Below are positions 44,861-54,550 of a stretch of DNA of 64,000 bases, piece after piece. Source of the DNA: an uncultured Lachnospiraceae bacterium (GTDB lineage: Bacteria > Bacillota > Clostridia > Lachnospirales > Lachnospiraceae); assembly GCA_947591155.1 (NCBI GenBank), contig CANQDA010000017.1, positions 1 to 64,000 on the forward strand. Direction: 5' to 3'. The position numbers and the translations under genes were made by a program. Numbering within the stretch: position 1 is the stretch's first letter; every line of letters starts with the position of its first letter. The notes beneath the pieces were generated by a model, which was not told the origin of the DNA, did no database searches, and was given only the letters and a program-made list of their open reading frames with translations.

Positions 44861-46564
44861 TCAGCCTTCCGCCTTTGGCAGCTTGAACGAGCTCTTCAGC
44901 GATACAATGCGGTTGAACACGAGCGCATCCGGGCGGGAATCCTTCGCGTCCACGCAGAAGAAGCCCTGACGCACGAACTGGAAGCTGTCGTAAGCCTTCG
45001 CCTCTCCGAGCGCAGGCTCGAGCAGGCAGTCGTTGCGCACCGTCAGCGAATTCGGGTTGAGATTCAGGGAGCCGTCCTCATTGTAGACGCCCTTCTCCTC
45101 GTCGATGATGTTCTCGTACAGACGCACCTCCGCGCGGATCGCGGTCTTCGCCGCCACCCAGTGGATCGTGCCCTTGACCTTGCGTCCCGTAAAGCCGCTG
45201 CCGCACTTCGTCTCCGGATCGTAAGTGCAGTGGATCTCCGTCACGTTTCCATCCGCATCCTTCTCGAAGCCGACACACTTCACGAAGTACGCGCCCATCA
45301 GCCGCACCTCGTTGCCCGGGAACAGGCGGAAATATTTCTTCGGCGGATCCTCCATAAAGTCCTCCCGGTCGATGTAGAGCTCCCGCCCGAACGGCACCTT
45401 GCGCATGCCGAGCTCCGGATTCTCCAGGTTCCGCTCGACGTCGAGATATTCGATCTGATCCTCCGGGTAATTGTCTATGATCAGTTTCAACGGATCGAGC
45501 ACCGCCATCATGCGCGGGCGCTTCAGCTTCAGGTCCTCTCGGATACAGTACTCGAGCATCGCGTAATCCACGGAGCTGTTGCTCTTGCTGATGCCGCAGA
45601 GCTCCACGAATTTCTGAATCGACTCCGGCGTAAATCCCCTGCGGCGCAGCGCGGCGATCGAGACCAGCCGCGGATCGTCCCAGCCGTCCACGATACCGTC
45701 CTCCACCAGCTTCTTGATGTAGCGCTTGCCCGTCACGACGTTCGTCAGATACAGCTTCGCGAACTCGATCTGCTTCGGCGGCTGCTCGTACTCCAGCTCG
45801 CGCACGACCCAGTCGTACAGCGGGCGGTGATCCTCAAACTCCAGCGTGCAGATCGAGTGCGTGACGCCCTCGATCGCGTCCTCGATCGGATGCGCGAAAT
45901 CGTACATCGGGTAGATGCACCACTTGTCCCCGGTGTTGTGGTGGCTCATGTGCGCCACGCGGTAGATGACCGGATCGCGCATGTTGATGTTTGGCGACGC
46001 CATATCGATCTTCGCGCGCAGCACCTTGCTGCCGTCCTCGTAGACGCCGTTCTTCATATTCTCAAAGAGCTCCAGATTCTCCTCGACGCTGCGATTCCGA
46101 TACGGACTCTCCTTGCCCGGCTCGGTCAGCGTGCCGCGGTATTCCCGGATCTCTTCCGCGGAGAGATCGCAGACGAACGCCTTGCCTTTTTTGATCAGCT
46201 TCACCGCCGCCTCATACATCTGGTCGAAGTAATCGGACGCGAAGAACAGCCTGTCCTCCCAGTCCGCCCCGAGCCATTCCACATCCGCTTTGATCGAGTC
46301 CACGAACTCGGTCTTCTCCTTCGTCGGGTTCGTGTCGTCAAAGCGCAGGTTGAATTTCCCGCCGTACTCCTTCGCAAGCCCGTAATTCAAAAGAATCGAC
46401 TTCGCGTGCCCGATATGCAGGTAACCGTTCGGCTCCGGCGGGAATCGCGTGCACACGGTCGTGCAGTGTCCCTCCGCCAGATCCTTCTCGATGATCTGCT
46501 CGATAAAATTCTTCGATACGACTTCCTTTTCCGTCTCTCTCCCGACTTCTCTTTCCTCTGCCAT
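44861..46564 (-). CDS. glnS: Glutaminyl-tRNA synthetase
   Basis: A 567-residue class I synthetase. HIGH is in [20 protein letters not shown]; the glutamine/tRNA region contains [12 protein letters not shown] and [19 protein letters not shown]. The second signature is [17 protein letters not shown], where GKR takes the place of KMSKS, as in other clostridial GlnRS from memory. A C-terminal anticodon-binding beta-barrel has [16 protein letters not shown]. It charges tRNA-Gln directly. First of a probable two-gene transcript with the YdcF-like gene. Confidence 0.95.
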   Translation of the reverse strand: MAEEREVGRETEKEVVSKNFIEQIIEKDLAEGHCTTVCTRFPPEPNGYLHIGHAKSILLNYGLAKEYGGKFNLRFDDTNPTKEKTEFVDSIKADVEWLGADWEDRLFFASDYFDQMYEAAVKLIKKGKAFVCDLSAEEIREYRGTLTEPGKESPYRNRSVEENLELFENMKNGVYEDGSKVLRAKIDMASPNINMRDPVIYRVAHMSHHNTGDKWCIYPMYDFAHPIEDAIEGVTHSICTLEFEDHRPLYDWVVRELEYEQPPKQIEFAKLYLTNVVTGKRYIKKLVEDGIVDGWDDPRLVSIAALRRRGFTPESIQKFVELCGISKSNSSVDYAMLEYCIREDLKLKRPRMMAVLDPLKLIIDNYPEDQIEYLDVERNLENPELGMRKVPFGRELYIDREDFMEDPPKKYFRLFPGNEVRLMGAYFVKCVGFEKDADGNVTEIHCTYDPETKCGSGFTGRKVKGTIHWVAAKTAIRAEVRLYENIIDEEKGVYNEDGSLNLNPNSLTVRNDCLLEPALGEAKAYDSFQFVRQGFFCVDAKDSRPDALVFNRIVSLKSSFKLPKAEG

Positions 46565-46768
46565 CTTTTTCCTCCTGCGCCGCCGTATAAACTCTGACTG
46601 TCTTTTTTACGTATGTTCCCGTCTGTGCGGCATGAATGGTGCCCTTTCATAAATATGTTTTCCATTGATACCACATCATACCACAGGTTTTTCAAAAAAA
46701 CAACACAACGAAACAGCAAAACAATGCCGCTCCTCAGGATTTCCCTTCAATGCCATGCCGAATAAGCC

Positions 46769-46797
46769 TTTACACCAAAAAGGCAATCTGATATAAT
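46769..46797 (+). promoter_or_regulatory. Promoter of the 58-residue protein gene
   Basis: TTTACA (46769-46774) and TATAAT (46792-46797) with a 17-base spacer, 45 bases upstream of the ATG. Confidence 0.75.
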
Positions 46798-46842
46798 GAA
46801 TGCGTAACAAACAACGGTAATTCTCAGAAAGCAGGTGAACGT

Positions 46843-47019
46843 ATGCCGATGACTGAAAAAGAATATAACGGGTATCTTTTCGATCAACTGACTATTCTGG
46901 ACGATCTGCAGGAAGTGGCTGAAAAGGAAAATGCAAAGGAAACATTAAAACTGATCGAAAAGAAGCGCAGACAGATTGAGCGCAAGCTTTACCAGAAGCC
47001 GCCGCTCGTGCAGGAATAA
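46843..47019 (+). CDS. 58-residue charged protein of unknown function
   Basis: MPMTEKEYNGYLFDQLTILD, followed by DLQEVAEKENAKETLKLIEK and KRRQIERKLYQKPPLVQE. It is highly charged and helical, with heptad-like spacing of leucines that suggests a helical hairpin. It has its own promoter, the sequence AGCAGGTGA before the ATG, and a terminator directly behind. These signals make it a real monocistronic gene even though it is below usual length cut-offs. Role unknown. Confidence 0.75.
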   Translation: MPMTEKEYNGYLFDQLTILDDLQEVAEKENAKETLKLIEKKRRQIERKLYQKPPLVQE

Positions 47020-47044
47020 TAAACCCTCCGACGTCAATAGCTAT

Positions 47045-47089
47045 AAGGTGCAAGGATCACTCCAATCAAAGATTCCTGCACCTTTTTAT
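47045..47089 (+). terminator. Terminator after the 58-residue protein gene
   Basis: AAGGTGCAAGGATC (47045-47058) pairs, with small mismatches, with GATTCCTGCACCTT (47071-47084), then TTTTTAT. It lies seven bases from the end of the converging PAP2 gene and may serve it too. Confidence 0.88.
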
Positions 47090-47095
47090 CTGCTT

Positions 47096-48166
47096 TCATT
47101 TACTGTCTTCTTTCCGCCCCAGCCGTGCGAACCACCGAAACGTCATCGGCCACACCGCGCCCGCGAACACCACCATCAGAAAATAGCGAACCGCCGTCGA
47201 GACCTGCCCCGGCAGTACCGCTCCGAGCGGAGCCTTCAGCCCCATGCGGATCGCCAGCAGCACAGCCGTCCCCAGCACGACTTTGAGAATCTGCGCCCAC
47301 CAGACCGCCTGCACCTGAAAATGGATATAGCGGTCGTCCAGTATCTTCGCAAGAACGATCCCCAGAAAACAGCCGATCAGGAGGTATGCGTTCTTCGTCG
47401 CCTCGGCGAGGTTGTGCGCATCCACATCCGCCGGAAAACGATAGAAGGTCACAAACGCAAGGTACGCGGCACTGACCATAATCGACAGCGCCAGCAGTCC
47501 ACGCAGCATGCGCTCGCCGCGCGCGTCCTCGCGCGCCACGCCTCGAAAGCACAGCGCAAGAGCAAGAGCAAGCACAAACGCCACTCCCACGTCGAGCGGC
47601 GTATGGCAGCCCAGATACATCCGCGAGAACGGCACAAGGAGCATCAGCGCAACGGCAACCGCGCAGATCCATTTTCTCTTCCCATACAGCCAGGCATAGC
47701 TGCCGTTCATTCCGTTATCGACGGCATCCGGCCTGCGCGCGCCTTCCTTTCCGGTGCCCTCCGAGCCTATGCCCTTCTCAAGTCCGTTTCCTTCAGCGTC
47801 GCCGCGGCCTCTCTTCACGGACACGCACAACAGCAGCACGCAGGCCATTGAGCCCACGATGCTCTGTGTGTGCCCGGATGGAAACGAATAGCCCCCGGCG
47901 CCCGCCCTTGCGCTCTCGACCACATGGAACTCCGGGTCGAGCACCCACGGCCGCGGGATCCGAAACCAAATCTTCATGAACTGATTGCAGGCCGTTCCCA
48001 AAAAGCCGACCAGAAGAATATAATATCCGCCTCTCTTGCTGACGCACCAGAATACGATCACAGCTAAGGCGAGGAAGAAAAGTTCCGAGCCAAAATAGGT
48101 GATCGCGGACATGAACTGTGTCAGCACGGGCGTACGCGCGCTTTCAAGCATTTGTAAGAAATCCAT
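47096..48166 (-). CDS. PAP2-family membrane phosphatase
   Basis: A 356-residue protein starting MDFLQMLESARTPVLTQFMS; AAAGGAAC before the ATG supports it. The acid phosphatase motifs are KIWFRIPRPW (KxxxxxxRP), YSFPSGHTQSIVG (PSGH) and SRMYLGCHTPLDVGVAF (SRxxxxxHxxxD). About nine helices are present. A hydrophilic segment of about 50 residues (KRGRGDAEGNGLEKGIGSEG onward) sits between helices. PAP2 proteins remove phosphate from undecaprenyl or other lipid diphosphates. A lone gene. Confidence 0.9.
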   Translation of the reverse strand: MDFLQMLESARTPVLTQFMSAITYFGSELFFLALAVIVFWCVSKRGGYYILLVGFLGTACNQFMKIWFRIPRPWVLDPEFHVVESARAGAGGYSFPSGHTQSIVGSMACVLLLCVSVKRGRGDAEGNGLEKGIGSEGTGKEGARRPDAVDNGMNGSYAWLYGKRKWICAVAVALMLLVPFSRMYLGCHTPLDVGVAFVLALALALCFRGVAREDARGERMLRGLLALSIMVSAAYLAFVTFYRFPADVDAHNLAEATKNAYLLIGCFLGIVLAKILDDRYIHFQVQAVWWAQILKVVLGTAVLLAIRMGLKAPLGAVLPGQVSTAVRYFLMVVFAGAVWPMTFRWFARLGRKEDSK

Positions 48167-48259
48167 AGAAGTTCCTTTCCAGTTCCGGGCTTGTTTTCCG
48201 AATCGTATACCGCTTATTTTTATGAAACGCCGATGTCCTGAGAGCGCAGCGCGCACCGG

Positions 48260-49288
48260 TCAGTTAAATCCCACGATCTTCTGCGCCAGCTTATACGCGA
48301 GCACAGAGCCTTTCCGGCCGATCTTTCCCGGCAGATTCATCACGATGCCGAACAGTCCCCAGCGAATCGTGCGGTAGAGCCTGCCGTCCTTCTCCTTCAG
48401 GTAGGCCCAGACGTCCTTTTTCTTCGCGAGGGCCTCGTCCGTGCCGGAAATGATGAGCATGATCGAGGTCACGGTCGTGACGTTTTTCAGATAGATCGTC
48501 ATGTAACGCTTCAGGCGCGCGCTCTTATCCGAGAAATCCTGCGCTGCCATCTCGTCGATCATGATCTTGTTGACGCGGATCTGCTGATCGATGCGGCCAA
48601 TCATCACGGACTCATTGACCGACTGATCCTCTCTCCCGATAAAATAATGGTAGAGATTGACGTCCATATAATACAGGCGCTTCACATACGGGAGCGGCTG
48701 AAACGCGAATATATTGTCCACATAAAAGGTATGCTTCGGAAGCTCCAGCCCACACTGCCGCAGCATATCCGTGCGATAGATGATATTGTGCATCAGAATG
48801 TACTGCGTAACGCGCATGTGGCGCATCTCATCCCAGGTGAAAACCTCATTCCGCGGGAACACATTCTTGAAGCGCATCAGCTTCTTGTGCAGTGCGCCGA
48901 CCTTATCGTAGACAAAATTGGCGAGCAGCATGTCCACGCCGCCTTCGTTTTCAAGCTCTTTCAGGCGCTTTACGATCTGCGCGAGCCCCCGGGTGTTTAC
49001 CCAGTCGTCGCTGTCCACGACCTTGTAATACAGGCCCGACGCACCTCGCAGTCCGGCGTTGACCGCCTCGCCGTGGCCGCCGTTCTCCTGGTGCACCGCC
49101 TTGATCAGATCGGGATATTTCGCCGCGTACTCATCCGCGATCTGCGGCGTCCTGTCCTTCGTCGAACCGTCGTCCACGATCAGGATCTCCACGTCTTCCC
49201 CCACCGGAAGAATGGACTGAATGCACTTTTCCATGTAATCCTCTGAGTTGTAGCAGGGAATCGCTACTGTCAATATCTTCATTTTCAA
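48260..49288 (-). CDS. Family 2 glycosyltransferase
   Basis: A 342-residue enzyme with the GT-A fold: ILTVAIPCYNSEDYMEKCIQ, ILIVDDGSTKDRTPQIADEY (DDGS), ENGGHGEAVNAGLRGASG and KVVDSDDWVN, the DxD metal site. A single nucleotide sugar donor cannot be inferred. No membrane segment. The gene overlaps mutY by four bases. Targets might be cell-surface or exopolysaccharide glycans. Confidence 0.92.
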   Translation of the reverse strand: MKMKILTVAIPCYNSEDYMEKCIQSILPVGEDVEILIVDDGSTKDRTPQIADEYAAKYPDLIKAVHQENGGHGEAVNAGLRGASGLYYKVVDSDDWVNTRGLAQIVKRLKELENEGGVDMLLANFVYDKVGALHKKLMRFKNVFPRNEVFTWDEMRHMRVTQYILMHNIIYRTDMLRQCGLELPKHTFYVDNIFAFQPLPYVKRLYYMDVNLYHYFIGREDQSVNESVMIGRIDQQIRVNKIMIDEMAAQDFSDKSARLKRYMTIYLKNVTTVTSIMLIISGTDEALAKKKDVWAYLKEKDGRLYRTIRWGLFGIVMNLPGKIGRKGSVLAYKLAQKIVGFN

Positions 49289-50439
49289 CTCTCGATCTCC
49301 TTGTAACTGTATTTCTCCTGTCCCAGACGTATGCTGAGATATTTTGCATAAGCCGCGAACGCCGCCGGGATCGGATATTCGCGCTCCGTGCGAACCGTTT
49401 CGACGAACAAGAGCGGCGCCGCATCCCCATGATCCCCCGACGCCTCCTCAGACCGGACGCTGAATCCCGGGGCTGTCTGTCGTGCGCACTTCTCCTCCAC
49501 AAGCACAAGGTATCCGATCATACGCCACTCAATATGGCTGAAGATATGTTTTGCCGGGGAGAGCGGTAATATACGGATCGGCGAAAAACCGTAATCCTTC
49601 ACCAGCTTGAGCGCCTCGTCCTGAGTCAGATGCCCGTCGCAGTTCGGAAGCTCGTACATGCCTGCGAGCAATCCTTTCTCAGGGCGCCTCCGCACTGCCG
49701 CGCGTTTGTCATCCCGGATGACGAGCACGGTCCGCTCCTCAATCCTGCGGGCCTTTTTTGCAGCCTTGACCGGAAGCTCCATCTGCCTGCCGGTCCGCTT
49801 CGCATAACAGAGCTCTCTCACCGGGCACGCCTCACAGTCGGGTGCCCCGTTCGGGAGGCAGACCGTCGCGCCGAGCTCCATCAGCGCCTGATTATATGCG
49901 CCCGGCCGATCCTGCGGCATCACTCCGCGAAGCTCCTCTTCAAAACGCGCGCGGACTGACTGCTTCGCAATGTCCTCCTCATTGCCGCAGATGCGACTGA
50001 TGACGCGAAGCACGTTTCCGTCCACCGCAGGAACCGCTTTCCCGTAAGCAATGGACGCGATCGCGCCGGCCGTATAGCTCCCGATACCCGGAAGCTTTCG
50101 CAGCTCCTCATACGTGCGCGGCAGCTCCCCGCCGTATTCGCGCATCACAAGCCGCGCCGCCTTTTGCATGTTCCGCACGCGGTTGTAATAGCCGAGCCCT
50201 TCCCACAGCTTCAAAAGCCGTTCCTCCGGGCATGCCGCCAACGCCGCCACATCGGGCAGAGCAGCGGTAAATCTTGCAAAGAACGGCTTGACCGCCTCGA
50301 CTCTCGTCTGCTGAAGCATGATCTCCGACACCCACACATAATACGGGCTCGGATGCTCCCGCCATGGAAGCACCCGAGCCTTCTTGTCAAACCATGCGAG
50401 AAGCAAATCGGTGATCCCGGTCAGATTGCCTGTGTCCAT
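49285..50439 (-). CDS. mutY: A/G-specific adenine glycosylase MutY
   Basis: A 384-residue repair enzyme. The catalytic Glu and helix-hairpin-helix are in SEIMLQQTRVEAVKPFFARF and LPGIGSYTAGAIASIAYG, and DGNVLRVISRI follows. The iron-sulfur cluster is CLPNGAPDCEACPVRELC (C-x7-C-x2-C-x5-C). The C-terminal NUDT1-like domain carries an insertion of about 20 residues (GFSVRSEEASGDHGDAAPLL). It removes adenine mispaired with 8-oxoguanine. It overlaps the glycosyltransferase gene by four bases. Confidence 0.95.
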   Translation of the reverse strand: MDTGNLTGITDLLLAWFDKKARVLPWREHPSPYYVWVSEIMLQQTRVEAVKPFFARFTAALPDVAALAACPEERLLKLWEGLGYYNRVRNMQKAARLVMREYGGELPRTYEELRKLPGIGSYTAGAIASIAYGKAVPAVDGNVLRVISRICGNEEDIAKQSVRARFEEELRGVMPQDRPGAYNQALMELGATVCLPNGAPDCEACPVRELCYAKRTGRQMELPVKAAKKARRIEERTVLVIRDDKRAAVRRRPEKGLLAGMYELPNCDGHLTQDEALKLVKDYGFSPIRILPLSPAKHIFSHIEWRMIGYLVLVEEKCARQTAPGFSVRSEEASGDHGDAAPLLFVETVRTEREYPIPAAFAAYAKYLSIRLGQEKYSYKEIES

Positions 50440-50501
50440 AATGAATCACTTTTCCCTTCGCATAGAGTATACCACTTTTCCCGGAAAAACAAAAGCATAT
50501 T

Positions 50502-52214
50502 TTATTTCACCCTGACGGTGATCTTAACCTTTTTCTTTCCAGCTTTGACCGTGATCTTCGCCGTACCCTTCTTTCGGGCCGTCACTTTTCCGTTTCCGGT
50601 CACGGTCGCGACGCTCTTCTTCGATGATGAGAACGTTACTTTGTCCGAAGAATTCGACGGCGTCACTTTCGCGACAAGCCGGAACGACTTTCTGGCCTTC
50701 ACGGTCACCTTCTTGCCACTCAGCTTCGCGCCCTTGGTCTTGACGATAATGCTCGTCGTCGCGACTTTTTTCACCGTCACCTTGACGGTCGCGCTCTTCC
50801 CGCTCTTCAGCGTGACCGTGATCTTCGCCGTCCCCGGAGTCTTTGCCTTGACCTTTCCTGCGGAACCCACAGTCGCGACCTTCTTGTTCGAGCTCTTCCA
50901 TGATTTGACAGAGTCGCCCGCGCCCTTTGACGTCACCGCGAGTTTATAGCTCGCGCCTGCGCTCAGCGTGAGTTTTTTCGTATTCAACGTCAGTACCGGC
51001 GTCGCCTTCTTGACGCTCTTCGTCTCTGCGTAATTGCACACGCTGCAGATTCTTCTCTGGCTCCCCTTAGCAAAGACCGTCGGAGCCTTGGTCAGCGTCC
51101 ACGCCCCATAACTGTGCGCTGAAAGCGCAATGTCCTCCGTCTTCGTCGCGCCGCATCTGGTACAGGTATAAGTCTTCACGCCCTTTTCCTTGCAGGTCGA
51201 AGCCTTCGTGACTTTCCCCGAATCCCAGCTGTGGGCCACAGGAATCCCGCCCTCCGGAGTGCAATCGAGGTAGATGATATTCAGGCCGTTCGCCTTCGCG
51301 AATGTCTCCGCGGTGGAGCCTGTCAGGACTATGAGCGTGGAGCCGGCCGCAAACGCGTTTTCCCCGAATACGGTATTCGGATTATAGATCGTCGCTGTAA
51401 CCGTGCCGAACGCGTTCTGATAGATCGTCTGGACGCCGGCCGGAATCTTCACCTCGGTCAGTCCGCTCCCCACAAAAGCCATTCTTCCTATCTTATATAC
51501 AGTCTGCGGTATCGAAATGGACTTCAGCAAGGGCGTTTTATAAAACGCATAGTTGCCGATGATCTTTGTCCCCTCAGAAAGCTCGCAGCCGGTCAGCTTC
51601 GTGCACTCCCGGAACGCGGCCGGACCGATCTGGAGAACGGTCCCCGGCACCTTGACGCTGGTTAGATTGTAGGATCTGTAAAACGCACGCTTTTCAAGTA
51701 CTTTGACAGTACTTCCGATCTCCAGTTGGTTGCACATAGTATTGATAAACATGAAAGCGCCGACACTGGTCACTCCATCTTTTATCACGATCTTGTATAT
51801 TTTGCTCCGAATGCCGGTAAATACGCTTTCGCCTTCCGCCTTATAGTTCCACATGGGGCCTGTGCCGGTCACGGTCAGGACGCCGGCGTTGTCAAGCGTA
51901 GCGTATACGTGATCGCCGCATTGAATACTGCCGGCCGGTATCTCCGGATTCTGTGCCGGATTCTGTGCCGGATCCTGTCCCTGATTCTGACCCTGGTCCT
52001 GGCCTTGCCCCGGATCCTGGCTCTGTCCCGAATCCTGTCCCTGATTCTGCTCCTGGTCCTGGTCGGGCTCTTTCCCGGGCTCCTGCTCTGATTGCGTGCC
52101 TGTTCCCCCTGATTTATCTCCTCCGCCCGTCTCCTCCGCGTGCACTGTCACAGCTCCGAGGAGCAGCACGAAGAAAATAAACGTCAATATTTTTTTGAAT
52201 GCGTTCCTTTTCAT
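50502..52214 (-). CDS. BspA-like surface protein with LRR_5 and Ig-like domains
   Basis: A 570-residue secreted protein. After a signal peptide (1-27) comes a Gln/Asp/Gly-rich linker (about 30-95), with repeated QGQD, NQGQ and DPAQN units. Leucine-rich repeats of the BspA type fill about 150-300 (GAFMFINTMCNQLEIG, LTGCELSEGTKIIGNYAFY, IGRMAFVGSGLTEVKIPAGV). Two CxxC-containing segments (CTRCGATKTE, CSVCNYAETK) precede two Big_2-like domains (LTLSAGASYKLAVTSKG; SNKKVATVGSAGKVKAKTPG). It probably binds host or neighbouring-cell surfaces. No sortase motif at the end. Confidence 0.85.
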   Translation of the reverse strand: MKRNAFKKILTFIFFVLLLGAVTVHAEETGGGDKSGGTGTQSEQEPGKEPDQDQEQNQGQDSGQSQDPGQGQDQGQNQGQDPAQNPAQNPEIPAGSIQCGDHVYATLDNAGVLTVTGTGPMWNYKAEGESVFTGIRSKIYKIVIKDGVTSVGAFMFINTMCNQLEIGSTVKVLEKRAFYRSYNLTSVKVPGTVLQIGPAAFRECTKLTGCELSEGTKIIGNYAFYKTPLLKSISIPQTVYKIGRMAFVGSGLTEVKIPAGVQTIYQNAFGTVTATIYNPNTVFGENAFAAGSTLIVLTGSTAETFAKANGLNIIYLDCTPEGGIPVAHSWDSGKVTKASTCKEKGVKTYTCTRCGATKTEDIALSAHSYGAWTLTKAPTVFAKGSQRRICSVCNYAETKSVKKATPVLTLNTKKLTLSAGASYKLAVTSKGAGDSVKSWKSSNKKVATVGSAGKVKAKTPGTAKITVTLKSGKSATVKVTVKKVATTSIIVKTKGAKLSGKKVTVKARKSFRLVAKVTPSNSSDKVTFSSSKKSVATVTGNGKVTARKKGTAKITVKAGKKKVKITVRVK

Positions 52215-52375
52215 ACTGCTTCCGTTCCCCCTTCATTTGTGTTTCCGTTTCTTGCAGATTATATTAACATCTTTCTTTCCGCAATTCAATATTTTTTAAC
52301 ATTTATTTAAAATATGATTAACATCTCACATTTCGGATCCCTTTTTTGGCTACACAAAAATATTTCGAGTCCTTA

Positions 52376-52404
52376 TTGACTTCTTTGCTTTAAAGCGATA
52401 TAAT
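52376..52404 (+). promoter_or_regulatory. Promoter of the TrpXYZ-type importer operon
   Basis: TTGACT (52376-52381) and TATAAT (52399-52404) with a 17-base spacer; 72 bases to the start codon. Confidence 0.8.
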
Positions 52405-52410
52405 ACAAAC

Positions 52411-52448
52411 GTTCGTGGGAAAGGGATAAATGTCCCTATATGTCGAAC
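52411..52448 (+). promoter_or_regulatory. Two-part hairpin in the importer leader
   Basis: GTTCG (52411-52415) pairs with CGAAC (52444-52448) and, inside it, AGGGA (52422-52426) pairs with TCCCT (52433-52437). The structure lies between promoter and ribosome binding site and ends 15 bases before GAGGAGG. It has no T run, so a regulatory leader or transcript-stabilising stem is more likely than a terminator. Confidence 0.5.
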
Positions 52449-52476
52449 ATCTATAATTTTTGAGGAGGATAATAGA

Positions 52477-53463
52477 ATGAAAAAACAAATCATTGCTGTT
52501 GCGCTTTCCGCGGTTATGGCCGGAAGCATCGTAGGGATGAACGTCAGCGCGGAAGAGACTTATAATGTAGGTATCTGCCAGCTCGTTCAGCACGTTGCGC
52601 TTGACGCGGCTACCCAGGGCTTCAAGGACGCCCTCACCGATGAGCTCGGCGATGCGGTTACCTTTGACGAGCAGAACGCGCAGGGCGATTCCAACACCTG
52701 TTCCACGATCGTCAACAGCTTCGTATCGAACGATGTTGACCTGATCCTTGCTAACGCTACCCCGGCTCTTCAGGCTGCTCAGGCTGCTACCGACACGATC
52801 CCGATCCTCGGCACGTCCGTTACCGAGTACGGCGTGGCGCTCGGCATCGACGGTTTCGACGGCACGGTAGGCACGAACATCTCCGGTACTTCCGATCTTG
52901 CTCCGCTCGACGAGCAGGCGGCAATGCTCAACGAGCTGTTCCCGGATGCAAAGAATGTCGGCCTTCTGTACTGCTCCGCTGAGGCGAATTCCCAGTACCA
53001 GGTAGACACGGTGCAGGCTGCCCTCGAGGAGCTCGGCTACACCTGCAAGCAGTACGCGTTCTCTGATTCCAACGATCTGAGCGCTGTCTGCACGACGGCT
53101 GCGGACGAGAGCGACGTTATGTATGTTCCGACCGACAACACGGCTGCTTCCAACACCGAGATCATCTCCAACATCTGCGTACCGGCAGGCGTTCCGATCA
53201 TCGCGGGCGAGGAAGGCATCTGCGCGGGCTGCGGCGTTGCCACTCTTTCCATCGACTACTATGATCTCGGCGTTGCCACCGGCAAGATGGCGGCCAAGAT
53301 CCTGACTGGCGAGTCCAAGGTAGAGGAAATGCCGATCGAGTACGCTCCGGAGTTCACGAAGAAATACAACGCTACGCTCTGCGAGGAGCTGGGCGTCACC
53401 ATCCCGGACGACTATGTAGCGATCGAGGCGGATTCTGAGGCTGAGTCCGAGACCGAGGCATAA
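52477..53463 (+). CDS. ABC transporter substrate-binding protein (TrpX-like)
   Basis: A 328-residue exported protein. The signal peptide MKKQIIAVALSAVMAGSIVG ends at VSA-EET and has no lipobox. The mature part begins YNVGICQLVQHVALDAATQG, with DLILANATPALQAAQ, IPILGTSVTEYGVAL and VGLLYCSAEANSQYQV, the ABC_sub_bind (PF04392) pattern. Relatives in Streptococcus (TrpX) bind tryptophan; the ligand here is unproved. The C-terminus is a Glu/Ser repeat (EADSEAESETEA). A partial terminator follows, so this gene is expressed at a higher level than the permease. Confidence 0.9.
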   Translation: MKKQIIAVALSAVMAGSIVGMNVSAEETYNVGICQLVQHVALDAATQGFKDALTDELGDAVTFDEQNAQGDSNTCSTIVNSFVSNDVDLILANATPALQAAQAATDTIPILGTSVTEYGVALGIDGFDGTVGTNISGTSDLAPLDEQAAMLNELFPDAKNVGLLYCSAEANSQYQVDTVQAALEELGYTCKQYAFSDSNDLSAVCTTAADESDVMYVPTDNTAASNTEIISNICVPAGVPIIAGEEGICAGCGVATLSIDYYDLGVATGKMAAKILTGESKVEEMPIEYAPEFTKKYNATLCEELGVTIPDDYVAIEADSEAESETEA

Positions 53464-53494
53464 TCCAAACTGACAATTTACCACTTCACATAAA

Positions 53495-53533
53495 CGACAG
53501 CGGGAAAGGATCTTCCTCTCTCGCTGTTGTTTT
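53495..53533 (+). terminator. Attenuating terminator between binding-protein and permease genes
   Basis: CGACAGCG (53495-53502) pairs with CGCTGTTG (53522-53529), followed by TTTT. It lies inside the operon and probably stops only part of transcription. Confidence 0.75.
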
Positions 53534-53623
53534 AAAAACGGACAGGTGTGCTGTCCGCTTTCCTGTATCCACGCTCTGTGCCGCAAAGAAGCAGGGCTGT
53601 CTGGAAAATTACGGAGGACTGAC

Positions 53624-54550
53624 ATGAATATTATGAATCTCATCAACGCGATGCCGGGAGCGGCCGCTCAGGGACTGATCTGGGGCATCATGGCGATCGG
53701 CGTCTACCTGACGTTCCGTATCCTGGACGTCGCGGACCTGACCGTGGACGGTACGATGTGCACCGGCGGCGCCGTCTGCGTCATGCTCATGATGGCCGGC
53801 TGGGGCGTGTGGCCGGCGATGCTGGCGGCCACGGGCGTCGGAATGCTCGCCGGACTGATGACCGGCATCTTCCACACCTTCATGGGAATTCCGGCCATCC
53901 TTTCCGGTATTCTCACACAGCTCTCGCTCTACTCGATCAACCTGAAGATCATGGGCAAAGCCAACCAGGCGATCAACGTGAGCAACTTTGACCTCCTGGT
54001 CTCACTGCGCTACATCCGGGACGTGCCGTTCTGGCAGAACACGATCTTCATCGTCGCGGTCATCATCGTTGTCCTGATCGCGCTTCTGTACTGGTTCTTC
54101 GGCACGGAGGTCGGCTGCTCGCTGCGCGCGACCGGCTGCAATCCGAACATGTCCCGCGCGCAGGGCATCAACACGAACTTCAACAAGGTGCTCGGTCTGA
54201 TGCTCTCGAACGGACTGGTGGCATTTTCCAGCGCTCTGCTGGCGCAGTACCAGGGCTTCGCGGACGTCAACATGGGACGCGGCGCGATCGTCATCGGTCT
54301 GGCCGCCGTCATCATCGGCGAGGCGATCTTCGGACACATCTTCCGCAATTTTGCCCTGCGCCTTCTGAGCGTGGCGCTCGGCTCCATCCTCTACTACCTG
54401 GTGCTCCAGGTCGTCATCTGGATGGGAATCGACACCGACTTGCTGAAGCTTCTGTCCGCGCTCGTCGTGGCAGTCTTCCTGGGCTTCCCGTACTGGAAAG
54501 GCAAATATTTCTCAAAACCGGTGAAGAGGGGAGGAAACGCAAATGCTTGA
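53624..54550 (+). CDS. ABC transporter permease (TrpY-like)
   Basis: A 308-residue membrane protein, started at MNIMNLINAMPGAAAQGLIW because GGAGG stands six bases before it. GVYLTFRILDVADLTVDG and GCSLRATGCNPNMSRAQGIN (the ATPase contact loop) are typical of this permease group, together with GLAAVIIGEAIFG. About nine helices. It overlaps the ATPase gene by eight bases. Confidence 0.9.
   Translation: MNIMNLINAMPGAAAQGLIWGIMAIGVYLTFRILDVADLTVDGTMCTGGAVCVMLMMAGWGVWPAMLAATGVGMLAGLMTGIFHTFMGIPAILSGILTQLSLYSINLKIMGKANQAINVSNFDLLVSLRYIRDVPFWQNTIFIVAVIIVVLIALLYWFFGTEVGCSLRATGCNPNMSRAQGINTNFNKVLGLMLSNGLVAFSSALLAQYQGFADVNMGRGAIVIGLAAVIIGEAIFGHIFRNFALRLLSVALGSILYYLVLQVVIWMGIDTDLLKLLSALVVAVFLGFPYWKGKYFSKPVKRGGNANA

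Noticed and set aside
44120..46597. 825-residue plus-strand frame opposite glnS
   Set aside because: An antisense shadow of glnS and the YdcF-like gene; composition (Arg, Leu, His) is that of a GC-rich reverse frame.
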